Source: Jiangella asiatica
Lineage (GTDB): Bacteria; Actinomycetota; Actinomycetes; Jiangellales; Jiangellaceae
NCBI RefSeq assembly: GCF_004349065.1
Contig: NZ_SMKZ01000014.1
Location: forward strand, 62,001-126,000
Direction of reading: 5' to 3'
Length of the DNA stretch: 64,000 bases
Part shown: positions 8,879 to 18,114 of the stretch, piece by piece
How the letters are laid out: each line of letters opens with the position of its first letter
Numbering within the stretch: the first letter of the stretch is position 1
Translations under genes and position numbers: made by a program
The notes under the pieces: generated by a model
What the model saw: only the letters and a program-made list of their open reading frames with translations
What the model was told of the DNA's origin: nothing
Databases searched by the model: none

Positions 8879-8900
8879 CGTGCTGGTGAAGCGGCGGGAC

Positions 8901-10671
<1,771 letters not shown>

Positions 10672-10679
10672 GCACGTGT

Positions 10680-10706
10680 TTAGCACTCTGCCCTGGAGAG
10701 TGCAAG
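10680..10706. promoter_or_regulatory. CIRCE element 2 (HrcA operator)
   Basis: TTAGCACTC-N9-GAGTGCAAG has a perfect left half and the canonical spacing. It begins nine bases after element 1, and the two inner half-sites alone form an outward-facing GAGTGCTAA/TTAGCACTC pair. It also lies just ahead of the divergent 10729 promoter. Confidence 0.85.
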
Positions 10707-10714
10707 CTCGCCCG

Positions 10715-10720
10715 TATACT
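10715..10720 (+). promoter_or_regulatory. -10 hexamer TATACT for a probable leaderless transcript
   Basis: TATACT ends eight bases before the GTG start at 10729, so transcription would begin at or next to the start codon. No clear -35 hexamer is seen. CIRCE element 2 ends nine bases upstream, so HrcA could affect this promoter. Confidence 0.45.
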
Positions 10721-10728
10721 CCTGCCCT

Positions 10729-11193
10729 GTGGGCTCCGAACCGGCCGTCAGGAAGATCTCCCGAGTGGGCGTCGGGTGGCGGTTGGGCGTGACCGCCGTC
10801 GCGCTGACCGTCCTCACCTTCGGGCAGCTGCACGACACCAACGACTACTTCCCGCTCGGCTCGCTCTCGCAGTACGCCACGCCGCGCGACATGGACGGCA
10901 CCGTGCGCTCGGTCTACATGCTGGCCGACACCACCGGCGGCGACCAAGTCCGGGTGCCACTCAACCCCGGCGGTGTCGGCGTGGGACGCGCCGACATCGA
11001 GTCGCAGCTGGACCGCATCGTCGCCGACCCGTCGCTGTTGCAGGGCATCGCCGACGCCTGGTCCGAGCTGCACCCCGAGGCCGACCCGTACGTGCGGCTG
11101 TACGTCATGCGCGACACCTTCCAGTTGGAGGACGGCTTGCAGCAGGGCACGCCCACCACCGAGGAGCTGACGACGTGGGAGGTGCGGCGATGA
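10729..11193 (+). CDS. Hypothetical membrane-anchored protein
   Basis: This 154-residue protein has a basic N-terminus, one hydrophobic helix (about residues 18-34, LGVTAVALTVLTFG) and a predicted extracytoplasmic remainder with LSQYATPRDMDGTVRS. No known family is recognised with confidence. Its stop codon overlaps the start of the next gene (ATGA), so the two are translationally coupled; the partner is a multi-pass HTTM protein, and proteins of this kind often sit beside HTTM genes in actinobacteria. The GTG start follows a -10 box closely and appears leaderless. Function unknown. Confidence 0.75.
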   Translation: MGSEPAVRKISRVGVGWRLGVTAVALTVLTFGQLHDTNDYFPLGSLSQYATPRDMDGTVRSVYMLADTTGGDQVRVPLNPGGVGVGRADIESQLDRIVADPSLLQGIADAWSELHPEADPYVRLYVMRDTFQLEDGLQQGTPTTEELTTWEVRR

Positions 11194-12077
11194 GCCGGCT
11201 GAGCGACACCGCACACGCCGTCGTCGGCTGGTGGCTGCGCCCGGTCCCGCTGGCCCGGGTGGCCGTACTGCGCGTCGGGATCTACCTGTTCCTGCTCTAC
11301 GACATCTTCGCGCTCACCAACGACGTCGTCCCGATGGCGCACGCGCCGGAGTTCTACCAGCCCACCTGGATCGGCCGGACGCTGCCCCTGCCGGAGCCGT
11401 CGGTGCCGCTGGCGCAGACCCTGCAGATCGTGATCGTCGTCGGCGCCCTGGTGGCGGCCACCGGGCTGCTCCCCAGGGTGGCCGGCTGGATCGTCGCCGT
11501 CGCGTACTTCCAGTGGATGGTGTTCAGCCAGGGCTACGGCTACGTCTCGCACGACCACCTGGCCCTCATGGTGGCCGTCACCGTCCTGCCCACCATCGGC
11601 CCGGCCCGCTTCACCGAGCGCGACTCCAGCGAAGCCGCCGGGTGGGCCTTCCGGTGCATCCAGGTGGCGACCATCGCCACCTACTTCGCCTCGGCCGTCG
11701 TCAAGTGGGTGCGCAGCGGCTCACCGGCCGCGTGGGCCAACGGCGCGGTGTTCATCTGGGCGCTCATCCGCCGCGGCTCCGACCTGTTCCGCTGGACCAC
11801 CGACTACCCGTGGCTGCTGATCATCGCCCAGTGGGGGCTGATCACCATCGAGTTCCTGTCGCCAGTGGTGCTCTGGCTCAAGGGCAAGGCACTGTACCTG
11901 GCCGTGGTCACGTTCATCGGCTTCCACCTGATGACCTACCTGGCGCTGGGCATCCACTTCCTGGCCACGGTCATCTGCTGGCTGGCGTTCCTGCCGCTTG
12001 AGCGCCTCGTGCCGCTGACGCAGCGCGCGCTGAGCGGCCTGCGTCGCCGTCCGCCGGTCCAGACCGCGGCGAGCTAG
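11190..12077 (+). CDS. HTTM-domain membrane protein (vitamin-K-carboxylase-like)
   Basis: The protein has 295 residues with about six to eight membrane helices. The first helix region (ARVAVLRVGIYLFLLYDIF), the loop YVSHDHLALM and the helix ITIEFLSPVVLW fit the HTTM family, whose eukaryotic relative is the vitamin K-dependent gamma-carboxylase. Bacterial members are mostly uncharacterised and usually lack the carboxylase lumenal domain, as here. Start and stop overlap by ATGA with the upstream gene, with which it forms an operon divergent from groEL. An enzymatic role cannot be assigned. Confidence 0.75.
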   Translation: MSRLSDTAHAVVGWWLRPVPLARVAVLRVGIYLFLLYDIFALTNDVVPMAHAPEFYQPTWIGRTLPLPEPSVPLAQTLQIVIVVGALVAATGLLPRVAGWIVAVAYFQWMVFSQGYGYVSHDHLALMVAVTVLPTIGPARFTERDSSEAAGWAFRCIQVATIATYFASAVVKWVRSGSPAAWANGAVFIWALIRRGSDLFRWTTDYPWLLIIAQWGLITIEFLSPVVLWLKGKALYLAVVTFIGFHLMTYLALGIHFLATVICWLAFLPLERLVPLTQRALSGLRRRPPVQTAAS

Positions 12078-12107
12078 CCGGCAGCGTCGGCGCTGGACAG
12101 CCCGGGC

Positions 12108-12185
12108 CATCACGAGGATTACCCGCGCGTCACCAGGCTTGCGAGCATGGTGCGACACGAGATCGCGTGCTGAACGTGATCAATC
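12108..12185 (-). repeat. Palindromic intergenic repeat, copy B (mixed arms)
   Basis: Read on the minus strand it begins GATTGATCACGTTCAGCACG, continues with GATCTCGTGTCGCACCATG and CTCGCAAGCCTGGTGA, and ends CCTCGTGATGG. The first part matches the arm and core of copy A, while the last matches the other arm type seen in copies D and E. The TGA inside TGATCA supplies the stop codon of the FAD gene at 12180. Confidence 0.8.
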
Positions 12186-13667
12186 GGAGTCGACCGACGG
12201 GGCGAGGGAGGGCAGGGAGCGGATGCCGAAGCGCGCTCGCAGGGCCCGTTGCGCGGCGTTGAGGCCGCACATGCCGTGCACCGCCGGCCCTGGCGGCGTG
12301 GAGCCCGAGCAGAGGTAGACCCCGTCCACACCGGTCGCGTAGGGGTTCCAACGCAGCGTGGGCCGCTTGAACAGCTGCCAGAAGCTCATCGCGCCCGCTG
12401 CGATGTCGCCGTCGACGTAGTTGGCGTTGTGGTCTGCCATCTTGGCCGCCGGGATGGTGTGCCGCTCGACGACGAGGTCGCCGAAGCCGGGCGCGAACCG
12501 CTCGATCTGTGCCTGCACGGTGTCGCCGACGTCGACGGTGGAGCCGGCGGGCACGTGGGTGTAGCTCCAGAACGGACGGAGTCCGCCGACCACGCGACCA
12601 GGGTCGAACAGCGCCGGATCCGACGCGAGGATCATCGGCCGCTCGGCGTGCCGCCCGGCCGCCACCTCCGCCTCGGCGTACGACATCTCCGCGAGGGTGC
12701 CGCCGAGGTGGACGGTGCCGGCGCGCCCCACCTCGGGGTGCGCCCAGGGCACCGGCCCGGACAGCACAAAGTCGACCTTTGCGGCGGCGTTGCCGTACCG
12801 GAACCGGTCGAAGGCGCGCCGATACGCCGCCGGCAGGCGGTCGCCCAGGACCCGGGCGAGCGCGCGCGGCGTCGTGTCGAAGAGGTAGGCGCGTGCCTTG
12901 GGCAGCTGGTCGAACGACGTGACCTCGGCTCCGGTGAGGACGGTGCCGCCGTGCGCCTCGAGGTCGGCGACCATCGCGTCGATGACGGCCTGGCTGCCGC
13001 CGACCGGCAGCGGCCAGCCAGGCGAGTGCGCCAGCGCGCCCAGCGACAGCGCCGTACCGGCCGCGGTCAGCGTCGGCAGCCGGCAGATGGAATGTGCGGC
13101 CACCCCCATCAACAGCGCCGGCGCCACCTCGTCCTTCCACCGGATGCCGTTCAGGCGGGTGCCCTGCTCCAGCATCGACAGCGCGAACTGTGCCGCGGTC
13201 AGCAGGTCGGTGGGCAGGCTGCGGCGGTCGAACAGTGCGACGTCGACGACGGCGGGCGAGTGGCGGGCCAGCGGGCCCATCAGCCGGCGCCAGGCCGGGC
13301 CGTCCGGGCCAAGGCCGTCGACGGTGTCGTCGAGGTCGCGGTAGGCGATGCCCGCCCGTCCACCGTCCAGCGGCTGGGCGTACGACACGTCGGGGTAGTT
13401 CAGCTGGACACCGCGGGCGGCCAGGTCGAAGGCCCGGAAGAACGGCGACGCGGCCGCCATGGGGTGCACCGCGGAGCAGATGTCGTGGACGATGCCGGGC
13501 GCCAGGCCGAGATCGAGGGTTCGCGCGCCGCCGCCGATGGTCCGCTGGGCCTCATGGACCTGGACACTGAGCCCGGCCCGGGCCAGCACCACCGCTGCCG
13601 CCAGCCCGTTCGGGCCGGAGCCGACGACGACGGCATCGCACTGCTCGGATGCCTGCACGCGACTCAT
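12180..13667 (-). CDS. FAD-dependent oxidoreductase, phytoene-dehydrogenase-like (COG1233)
   Basis: The 495-residue protein opens with the dinucleotide fold VVVGSGPNGLAAAVVLARAG and the acidic strand end VHEAQRTIGGGAR, typical of FAD binding in the phytoene desaturase/amine oxidase clan. The C-terminal flavin motif region (GVYLCSGSTPPGPAVHGMCG) is intact. COG1233 members include carotenoid desaturases and many unassigned oxidoreductases; no carotenoid genes are nearby, so the substrate is unknown. ATG 13667 sits 14 codons before the glycine-rich loop. It converges on the HTTM gene, and a repeat element provides its stop codon. Confidence 0.85.
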   Translation of the reverse strand: MSRVQASEQCDAVVVGSGPNGLAAAVVLARAGLSVQVHEAQRTIGGGARTLDLGLAPGIVHDICSAVHPMAAASPFFRAFDLAARGVQLNYPDVSYAQPLDGGRAGIAYRDLDDTVDGLGPDGPAWRRLMGPLARHSPAVVDVALFDRRSLPTDLLTAAQFALSMLEQGTRLNGIRWKDEVAPALLMGVAAHSICRLPTLTAAGTALSLGALAHSPGWPLPVGGSQAVIDAMVADLEAHGGTVLTGAEVTSFDQLPKARAYLFDTTPRALARVLGDRLPAAYRRAFDRFRYGNAAAKVDFVLSGPVPWAHPEVGRAGTVHLGGTLAEMSYAEAEVAAGRHAERPMILASDPALFDPGRVVGGLRPFWSYTHVPAGSTVDVGDTVQAQIERFAPGFGDLVVERHTIPAAKMADHNANYVDGDIAAGAMSFWQLFKRPTLRWNPYATGVDGVYLCSGSTPPGPAVHGMCGLNAAQRALRARFGIRSLPSLAPSVDSD

Positions 13668-13680
13668 CCTACGGCGGCGG

Positions 13681-14103
13681 TCACTCCGACGTGGCAGGAG
13701 GCGTCATGGTGTCCTCGTACATCAGCCGCCCGCTCGGACTGACCAGGAGGGTGGCGTCGCGCAGCAGCAGGTCGCGCAGCTCGTCGACGGTGGTGTTGTT
13801 GATCTCGGCGACCCGCTCGAGATCCTCCTCGCCGAGGGCGTCGATGGCCTCCTGGCCGCCCATCGGCGACGGCAGCAGCTGCAGCGGCTCACCCGTGCGC
13901 AGCGAGCCGTCGGGGGTCGCGGAGTCGTCGCTCGCGCTCCGGTCTCCGGAGCCGTCGGCTGAGGGCACGGCCACGGCACCGGAATCGTCGTCGTCGCCGC
14001 GGCCGGTGAGCCAGACCGCGAGGACCACCGCGACCGCGACCACCACGACCGCGGCCATGACAGCGAGCACGCTGTTCCGCCTCTGCTGTGGTGCGTCGGT
14101 CAT
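13681..14103 (-). CDS. Membrane-anchored hypothetical protein
   Basis: The 140-residue protein has one N-terminal membrane helix (about residues 12-33, SVLAVMAAVVVVAVAVVLAV), an acidic Ser/Asp-rich linker (GDDDDSG), and a C-terminal globular part EEDLERVAEINNTTVDELRD ending LLVSPSGRLMYED. That part has the look of a small helical domain followed by a beta hairpin. No family is recognised. It ends 13 bp before the FAD oxidoreductase start on the same strand, so the two probably form an operon. Confidence 0.65.
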   Translation of the reverse strand: MTDAPQQRRNSVLAVMAAVVVVAVAVVLAVWLTGRGDDDDSGAVAVPSADGSGDRSASDDSATPDGSLRTGEPLQLLPSPMGGQEAIDALGEEDLERVAEINNTTVDELRDLLLRDATLLVSPSGRLMYEDTMTPPATSE

Positions 14104-14236
14104 CGGTCCGGTCCTCCCGTGAGCCGGTGGCTGTCTCTCAAGGATGAGACGGGCCGCGGGCCGCCCTGGTTTCGCATGCCGCGAACTCGGCCGTCACCAG
14201 CGTCGACCCAGGCCGCGGACCAGGGCGGAGACGCGG

Positions 14237-14270
14237 CTGGGGCCCGGGACGACAGTGTCCCGGGCCCCAG
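14237..14270 (-). terminator. Hairpin terminator after the LPDTG metalloprotease
   Basis: A perfect 14-bp stem (CTGGGGCCCGGGAC and its complement) with a six-base loop lies 30 bp beyond the protease stop codon. It lacks a T run, which is common for actinobacterial terminators. Confidence 0.6.
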
Positions 14271-14299
14271 CGTCTACGCGGTTTGACGCTTCAGGCGCG

Positions 14300-16642
14300 T
14301 CAGCCGGTCACGTTGCGACGGGTGCGAGCGTAGAGCACCGCGCCCAAACCGAGCAGAAGCAGCCCGGCCGCCATGACCAGCGAGTTGGTGGAGGCACCGG
14401 TGTCGGGCAGGTCCTCGCCGTCCTCGTCACCGTTCTCGTCGCCACCGTTCTCCTCACCACCGTCGTCGCCATTCTCGTCACCGGACGAGACGTCGATGGT
14501 GAAGTTGACCGGGCCGGCCTCCGGGGAGGTCACGCCGTTGATCGTCTGCACGGCGGTCACGGAGCACTCGCCGTTCGGCAGGCTCTCCTCCGGGGTGAAC
14601 GACCAAGCACCCTCCTCGTCGACCTCGGCGCTACCGGCCCAGGTGTCCTCGCCGCAGGCGATGGAGACCTCGACGGTGGCGCCCGGCACGCCCTCACCGC
14701 TGAAGGTGGGCGTCGCCGTGGTGGCGGTGTCACCCTCCTCCGGGCGGACGATGGTCGGCGCGTCGACCGGGACGACGACGGTGACCTCGGCGGTCTCCGG
14801 GACCTGGATGCTGCCGACGGTCTGCTGCGCGGTGATGGTGGTCTCACCGTAGGGCAGGTCGCCCTCGAGCACGATGCTCCAGGTGCCCTCGTCGTCCGTG
14901 GTGCCGGTGCCGACGGTGCCGTCACCGACGCTCAGGGTCACGGTCGAGCCGGGCTCCGCCGAGCCGGTCACCTCGACCGAGGACGGGTCGACCTCGTCGC
15001 CGTTCTCGGGCGAGATGATCGTGATCGGGTCGGCGTCGAACGCCGGCGCCGAACCGGTCAGCGCGTAGTTGCCCAGGCTGCCGTACGAGGTGTAGCCGGC
15101 GCCGTTGCTCGGCGTGTTCGAGGCCGGGTCGCCCTGGCCCGCGCCGCTGACGCGCACGGAGTAGACGCCGGTCTCGACCTCGGCCTCGACCGAGGCGCCC
15201 AGACCGTTGGCCTGGCGGTCGGTCGGCGAGCTGGCGATGTCGGTCGACGTCTCCGGGTTGGCCTCGGCGACGATGTTGCCCTCGGAGTCGATCAGCTCGA
15301 TGTGCAGGTCGACGTTCGGGCCGACGGTGGCCGGCTCGGCCGTGATGGAGACCGGGCCGCCGTTGGTGACCAGCTCGAACACGTCGCGCTCGTCGGTTGC
15401 ACCGATGACACCGGTGGCCTGGAAGTCGCCGCTGGAGTTGTCCAGAGCGGTGCCCTCACCGACCGAGTCCGAGTGGTCGTCGGCCGCATAGGCTGCGCGC
15501 CCGCCGTAGTAGAACTGCAGCGTCAACTCTTCACCGGGAGGGTTGCACGTCCCGTCCGGGCCGGGCTTGTAGACGGTGTCCCCCGGCTGCGGGTTGTTCG
15601 GGTCCTCGGCGTCGGTGCAGAAGCCCTCGAGCCACATCTGGTCGCCGTCGAACACCATGAACGACTGGTAGGCGCCGTCGGCGAGGGTGATCTCGGCGAG
15701 GTCGTCCTGCTCGGGGTTCGTGGTGTCGGCGTACTGGCCGTTGTCCCACTGCGACAGCGGCGCGGACCACGGCGCGCCCATGATCGGCGCCCACAGCGAG
15801 GTGGGCTCGGCCAGGGTGTCGCCGTAGTACTCGTCGTCGCCGATACCGTCGTGGTTGAGGTTGAACGTGTGGCCGACCTCGTGCGACACGATGTTGCCCA
15901 CGTCGGACGGGTTGCTGTCGCGCGCGACCGGGGCGAAGATCAGCGCCGGCGAGTAGAACTGGTTGCCGAAGCCGCCCAGCCACGCCCGGCCGCTGGCCTG
16001 GTCGGCCGGCGCCACGTCAGTGGTGTCGGTGACGACCGCTGTCATGCCGTACTCGGCGTCGTCCATCGACGTCTTGTGCAGTGCGTCCGCACCCGGGTCG
16101 GTGGTGGTGACGTTGATGTCGAACGGAGCGAAGTCCTCTGCGACCCGCGCCCACACCTGGTAGACGTAGTCGGCGTCCGAACCCGCGGCGTTCGCGTCGA
16201 ACTCGAACACGTCCTCCTGGTAGTACCGGTTCCACTCGGTGTTCGTGACAGTGGCACCGTCGAAGTCGAGGTAGACGGTGTACGGCGCGCCCGGCTTCGA
16301 GCCGCCCGCGGGGTCACCCGGGACGTCCGCGGCCGGTGCGAGGTCAGCCGCCTCGTGGTCGTGCTCGTCAGGAGCCTCGAAGCGGTCGGTGTAGGAGAGC
16401 ACGCCGGACTGGCCGACGATGGCCTGGTCGGAATCGACCAGCTCCTGCACCTCCTGCAGGCTGAGGTCGGCGCGGTCCGCGGCCGTCTCGAGCAATCGCT
16501 CGCTGGCAGCCGTGGCCTGCTCGACCAATTCGGGCAGATTGTCGGAGGCGCTGGCCGGCGACGCCGTGCCGGCGGCCGTGAGGGCCGCGACACCGGTGGT
16601 CGCCACCGCGGCCAGCAGCCGCCGTGGGGTTCTCGAACTCAT
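14300..16642 (-). CDS. Sortase-anchored metzincin-type zinc metalloprotease (LPDTG)
   Basis: This is a 780-residue secreted, cell-wall-anchored protein. It has a signal peptide (residues 1-33), a propeptide-like helical region, and a protease domain with HEVGHTFNLNHD at 254-265. That spacing is the HExxHxxNxxH zinc site of metzincins, and a following PIMGAPW fits the Met-turn. A PPC-like beta domain comes next (around DVFELVTNGGPVSITAEP), then two Ig-like repeats, a highly acidic Asp/Glu/Gly/Asn linker, LPDTG at 745-749, a membrane helix and a basic tail. It probably cuts extracellular proteins. The sortase gene is divergent and adjacent, an obvious enzyme-substrate pair. Confidence 0.88.
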   Translation of the reverse strand: MSSRTPRRLLAAVATTGVAALTAAGTASPASASDNLPELVEQATAASERLLETAADRADLSLQEVQELVDSDQAIVGQSGVLSYTDRFEAPDEHDHEAADLAPAADVPGDPAGGSKPGAPYTVYLDFDGATVTNTEWNRYYQEDVFEFDANAAGSDADYVYQVWARVAEDFAPFDINVTTTDPGADALHKTSMDDAEYGMTAVVTDTTDVAPADQASGRAWLGGFGNQFYSPALIFAPVARDSNPSDVGNIVSHEVGHTFNLNHDGIGDDEYYGDTLAEPTSLWAPIMGAPWSAPLSQWDNGQYADTTNPEQDDLAEITLADGAYQSFMVFDGDQMWLEGFCTDAEDPNNPQPGDTVYKPGPDGTCNPPGEELTLQFYYGGRAAYAADDHSDSVGEGTALDNSSGDFQATGVIGATDERDVFELVTNGGPVSITAEPATVGPNVDLHIELIDSEGNIVAEANPETSTDIASSPTDRQANGLGASVEAEVETGVYSVRVSGAGQGDPASNTPSNGAGYTSYGSLGNYALTGSAPAFDADPITIISPENGDEVDPSSVEVTGSAEPGSTVTLSVGDGTVGTGTTDDEGTWSIVLEGDLPYGETTITAQQTVGSIQVPETAEVTVVVPVDAPTIVRPEEGDTATTATPTFSGEGVPGATVEVSIACGEDTWAGSAEVDEEGAWSFTPEESLPNGECSVTAVQTINGVTSPEAGPVNFTIDVSSGDENGDDGGEENGGDENGDEDGEDLPDTGASTNSLVMAAGLLLLGLGAVLYARTRRNVTG

Positions 16643-16722
16643 TCGTCATATCTCCCGTGTTCTGGTGATCTCCAGCAGTCCGGACCCCGTCTGACGACGC
16701 GAACCGGACACACGCCCGCCGC

Positions 16723-16750
16723 ACGCTAGCAGATGTGACAGCCGAATCAA
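16723..16750 (-). promoter_or_regulatory. Candidate promoter of the metalloprotease
   Basis: On the minus strand TTGATT (16745-16750) and TAGCGT (16723-16728) are separated by 16 bp, about 80 bp upstream of the ATG at 16642. Confidence 0.4.
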
Positions 16751-16820
16751 CCGAATGGACAAGGGTTCGGACAAACGGTCCGGTCCCAGCCACCCTCGAC
16801 GGCCGGTTAGGCTCTTGGCC

Positions 16821-17633
16821 ATGCATCGCAAGGCGACCCGGGGGCGCCGTAGAGCCCCACGCCGGAGGAATGCTCCTCAGCACAGCGCGAACAACGCTCC
16901 CCAGCGCAGCGTGAACCAGGCTGCCGAGGGCGGCGTCAGGAATGCTCCGCAGCGCGGCGTGAAGAGTGCTCCCCAGCGCAGCGTCGCGGCACTGGTCGCC
17001 GGCGGCGTGGGCGAGTTCATGCTCACCGCGGGCGCCATCGTGCTGCTCTTCGTCGTCTATACGCTGTGGGGCACCGGCATCCAGACCGCCAACGCCCAGG
17101 ACGACCTGCGCGACCAGCTGGGGTTGGACACCGGCCAGCTGGAAAAGGACCCGATTCCGCTGGACCAGCTGGAGCTCGGCGACGCCTACGGCATCATCCG
17201 CATTCCCCGCTTCGGCGACGACTGGGAGTGGATCATCGTCCAGGGCACCGAGGACGGGGACCTCAAGAACGGCCCGGGCCACTACCTCGACAGCGTCGAC
17301 CCCGGCCAGCTCGGGAACTTCGCCATCGCCGCCCACCGTTCCGGTCACGGCGAACCGATGGCGGAGTTCCCGGAGCTCCGGGTCGGCGACGTCGTGGAGA
17401 TCGAGACCGCCACCGGTACGTTCGTCTACCAGCTGGACGATGCGCCGAACGGCGATCCCGACGGCAACAGAATCGACATCACCGAGACCTGGGTGGTGGA
17501 TCCGGTTCCTGGGGAACCGGAGGACACGAAGCCCACCGAGCGGCGCATTACGCTCACCACGTGCTGGCCACGCTGGGGCTCGTCACACCGTATGTACGCG
17601 ACCGGAGTCCTGATCGGCGGAGAGGAAGTCTAG
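16821..17633 (+). CDS. srtE: Class E sortase
   Basis: This 270-residue membrane-bound transpeptidase joins secreted proteins to the cell wall. It has a basic cytoplasmic N-terminus with five tandem 8-residue repeats (residues 17-56, type NAPQRSVN), a membrane helix around 62-82 and a sortase domain. Catalytic His172 lies in AAHRSGHG, Cys248 in TLTTCWP and Arg257 in SSHRMYA, the class E pattern. Class E enzymes usually prefer LAxTG, yet the neighbouring protease carries LPDTG. The ATG at 16821 is chosen; an in-frame ATG at 16755 would add 22 residues. A tiny membrane protein gene follows at once. Confidence 0.9.
   Translation: MHRKATRGRRRAPRRRNAPQHSANNAPQRSVNQAAEGGVRNAPQRGVKSAPQRSVAALVAGGVGEFMLTAGAIVLLFVVYTLWGTGIQTANAQDDLRDQLGLDTGQLEKDPIPLDQLELGDAYGIIRIPRFGDDWEWIIVQGTEDGDLKNGPGHYLDSVDPGQLGNFAIAAHRSGHGEPMAEFPELRVGDVVEIETATGTFVYQLDDAPNGDPDGNRIDITETWVVDPVPGEPEDTKPTERRITLTTCWPRWGSSHRMYATGVLIGGEEV
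16869..16988 (+). repeat. Five tandem 24-bp in-frame repeats in the sortase gene
   Basis: Five 24-bp units encode NAPQHSAN, NAPQRSVN, QAAEGGVR, NAPQRGVK and SAPQRSVA. Units 2 and 5 share a run of sixteen identical bases (GCTCCCCAGCGCAGCG), while unit 3 has diverged. The array encodes a basic, disordered cytoplasmic stretch ahead of the membrane helix. Confidence 0.9.
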
Positions 17634-17637
17634 ACAG

Positions 17638-17793
17638 ATGTACGCCTGGATATGGCGACACCTGCCGGGACCATGGCCGGTTCGGCTGCTCATCTACCTG
17701 ATCCTCATCGCGGCCCTGGTGTACGCCCTGTTCATATGGGTGTTCCCGTGGGCCGAGGACGCGTTCAACATCAGCGAGGTCACCGTCGGCTGA
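17638..17793 (+). CDS. Small membrane protein next to sortase (51 aa)
   Basis: The 51-residue reading frame begins MYAWIWRHLPGPWPVRLL four bases after the sortase stop codon. It has a single hydrophobic helix (LLIYLILIAALVYALFIWVF) and an acidic end WAEDAFNISEVTVG. Proteins with a Trp-rich RHLPGPWPVR start next to sortase genes are a recurring sight in actinobacteria, so I consider it real despite its length. It may help position or stabilise the sortase, but no function is shown. It ends 33 bp before the convergent MoaD-like gene. Confidence 0.7.
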   Translation: MYAWIWRHLPGPWPVRLLIYLILIAALVYALFIWVFPWAEDAFNISEVTVG

Positions 17794-17826
17794 CGGTGAC
17801 CTCGCCGATGGCCGACTAGAGCGGGC

Positions 17827-18111
17827 TCAGCCGCCGGCGACCGCCGGGATGACGGACACCTTCGTGCCATCCGGCGTCGGCGTCGCGAGTCCGGAGGCGA
17901 ACCGGACGTCGTCGTCGTTCACGTAGACGTTGACGAAGCGCCGGATCTGGCCGGTGTCGTCGAGGACGCGCGCACCGATGCCCGGGAACTGCGCGTCCAG
18001 CGCGGCGAACACGTCGACGAGCGTGGCGTCGGCTGCGACCTCCACCGTGACGTCGGACTCGCCCTTGGTGTAGGTGCGCAGGATGGTTGGGACGCGTACC
18101 GCTACGCTCAT
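17827..18111 (-). CDS. MoaD/ThiS-family sulfur-carrier protein (CysO-like)
   Basis: The 94-residue ubiquitin-like protein ends in the Gly-Gly that is adenylated and thiocarboxylated in MoaD, ThiS and CysO. It begins MSVAVRVPTILRTYT, and FVNVYVNDDDVRF fits the central strands of the fold. It starts three bases after the threonine synthase stop codon and so is in one operon with thrC. In mycobacteria the related CysO supplies sulfur for cysteine synthesis with CysM and the protease Mec; neither is nearby, so a CysO role is likely but not shown. Confidence 0.85.
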   Translation of the reverse strand: MSVAVRVPTILRTYTKGESDVTVEVAADATLVDVFAALDAQFPGIGARVLDDTGQIRRFVNVYVNDDDVRFASGLATPTPDGTKVSVIPAVAGG

Positions 18112-18114
18112 GGC

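Noticed and set aside
14144-16729. 861-codon open frame opposite the LPDTG metalloprotease
   Set aside because: High GC keeps antisense frames open; no domain or signal is seen and the reverse strand has a full signal-to-anchor protein.
16869-16988. 24-bp repeats considered as a CRISPR array
   Set aside because: Units are contiguous without spacers and stay in frame within the sortase gene.
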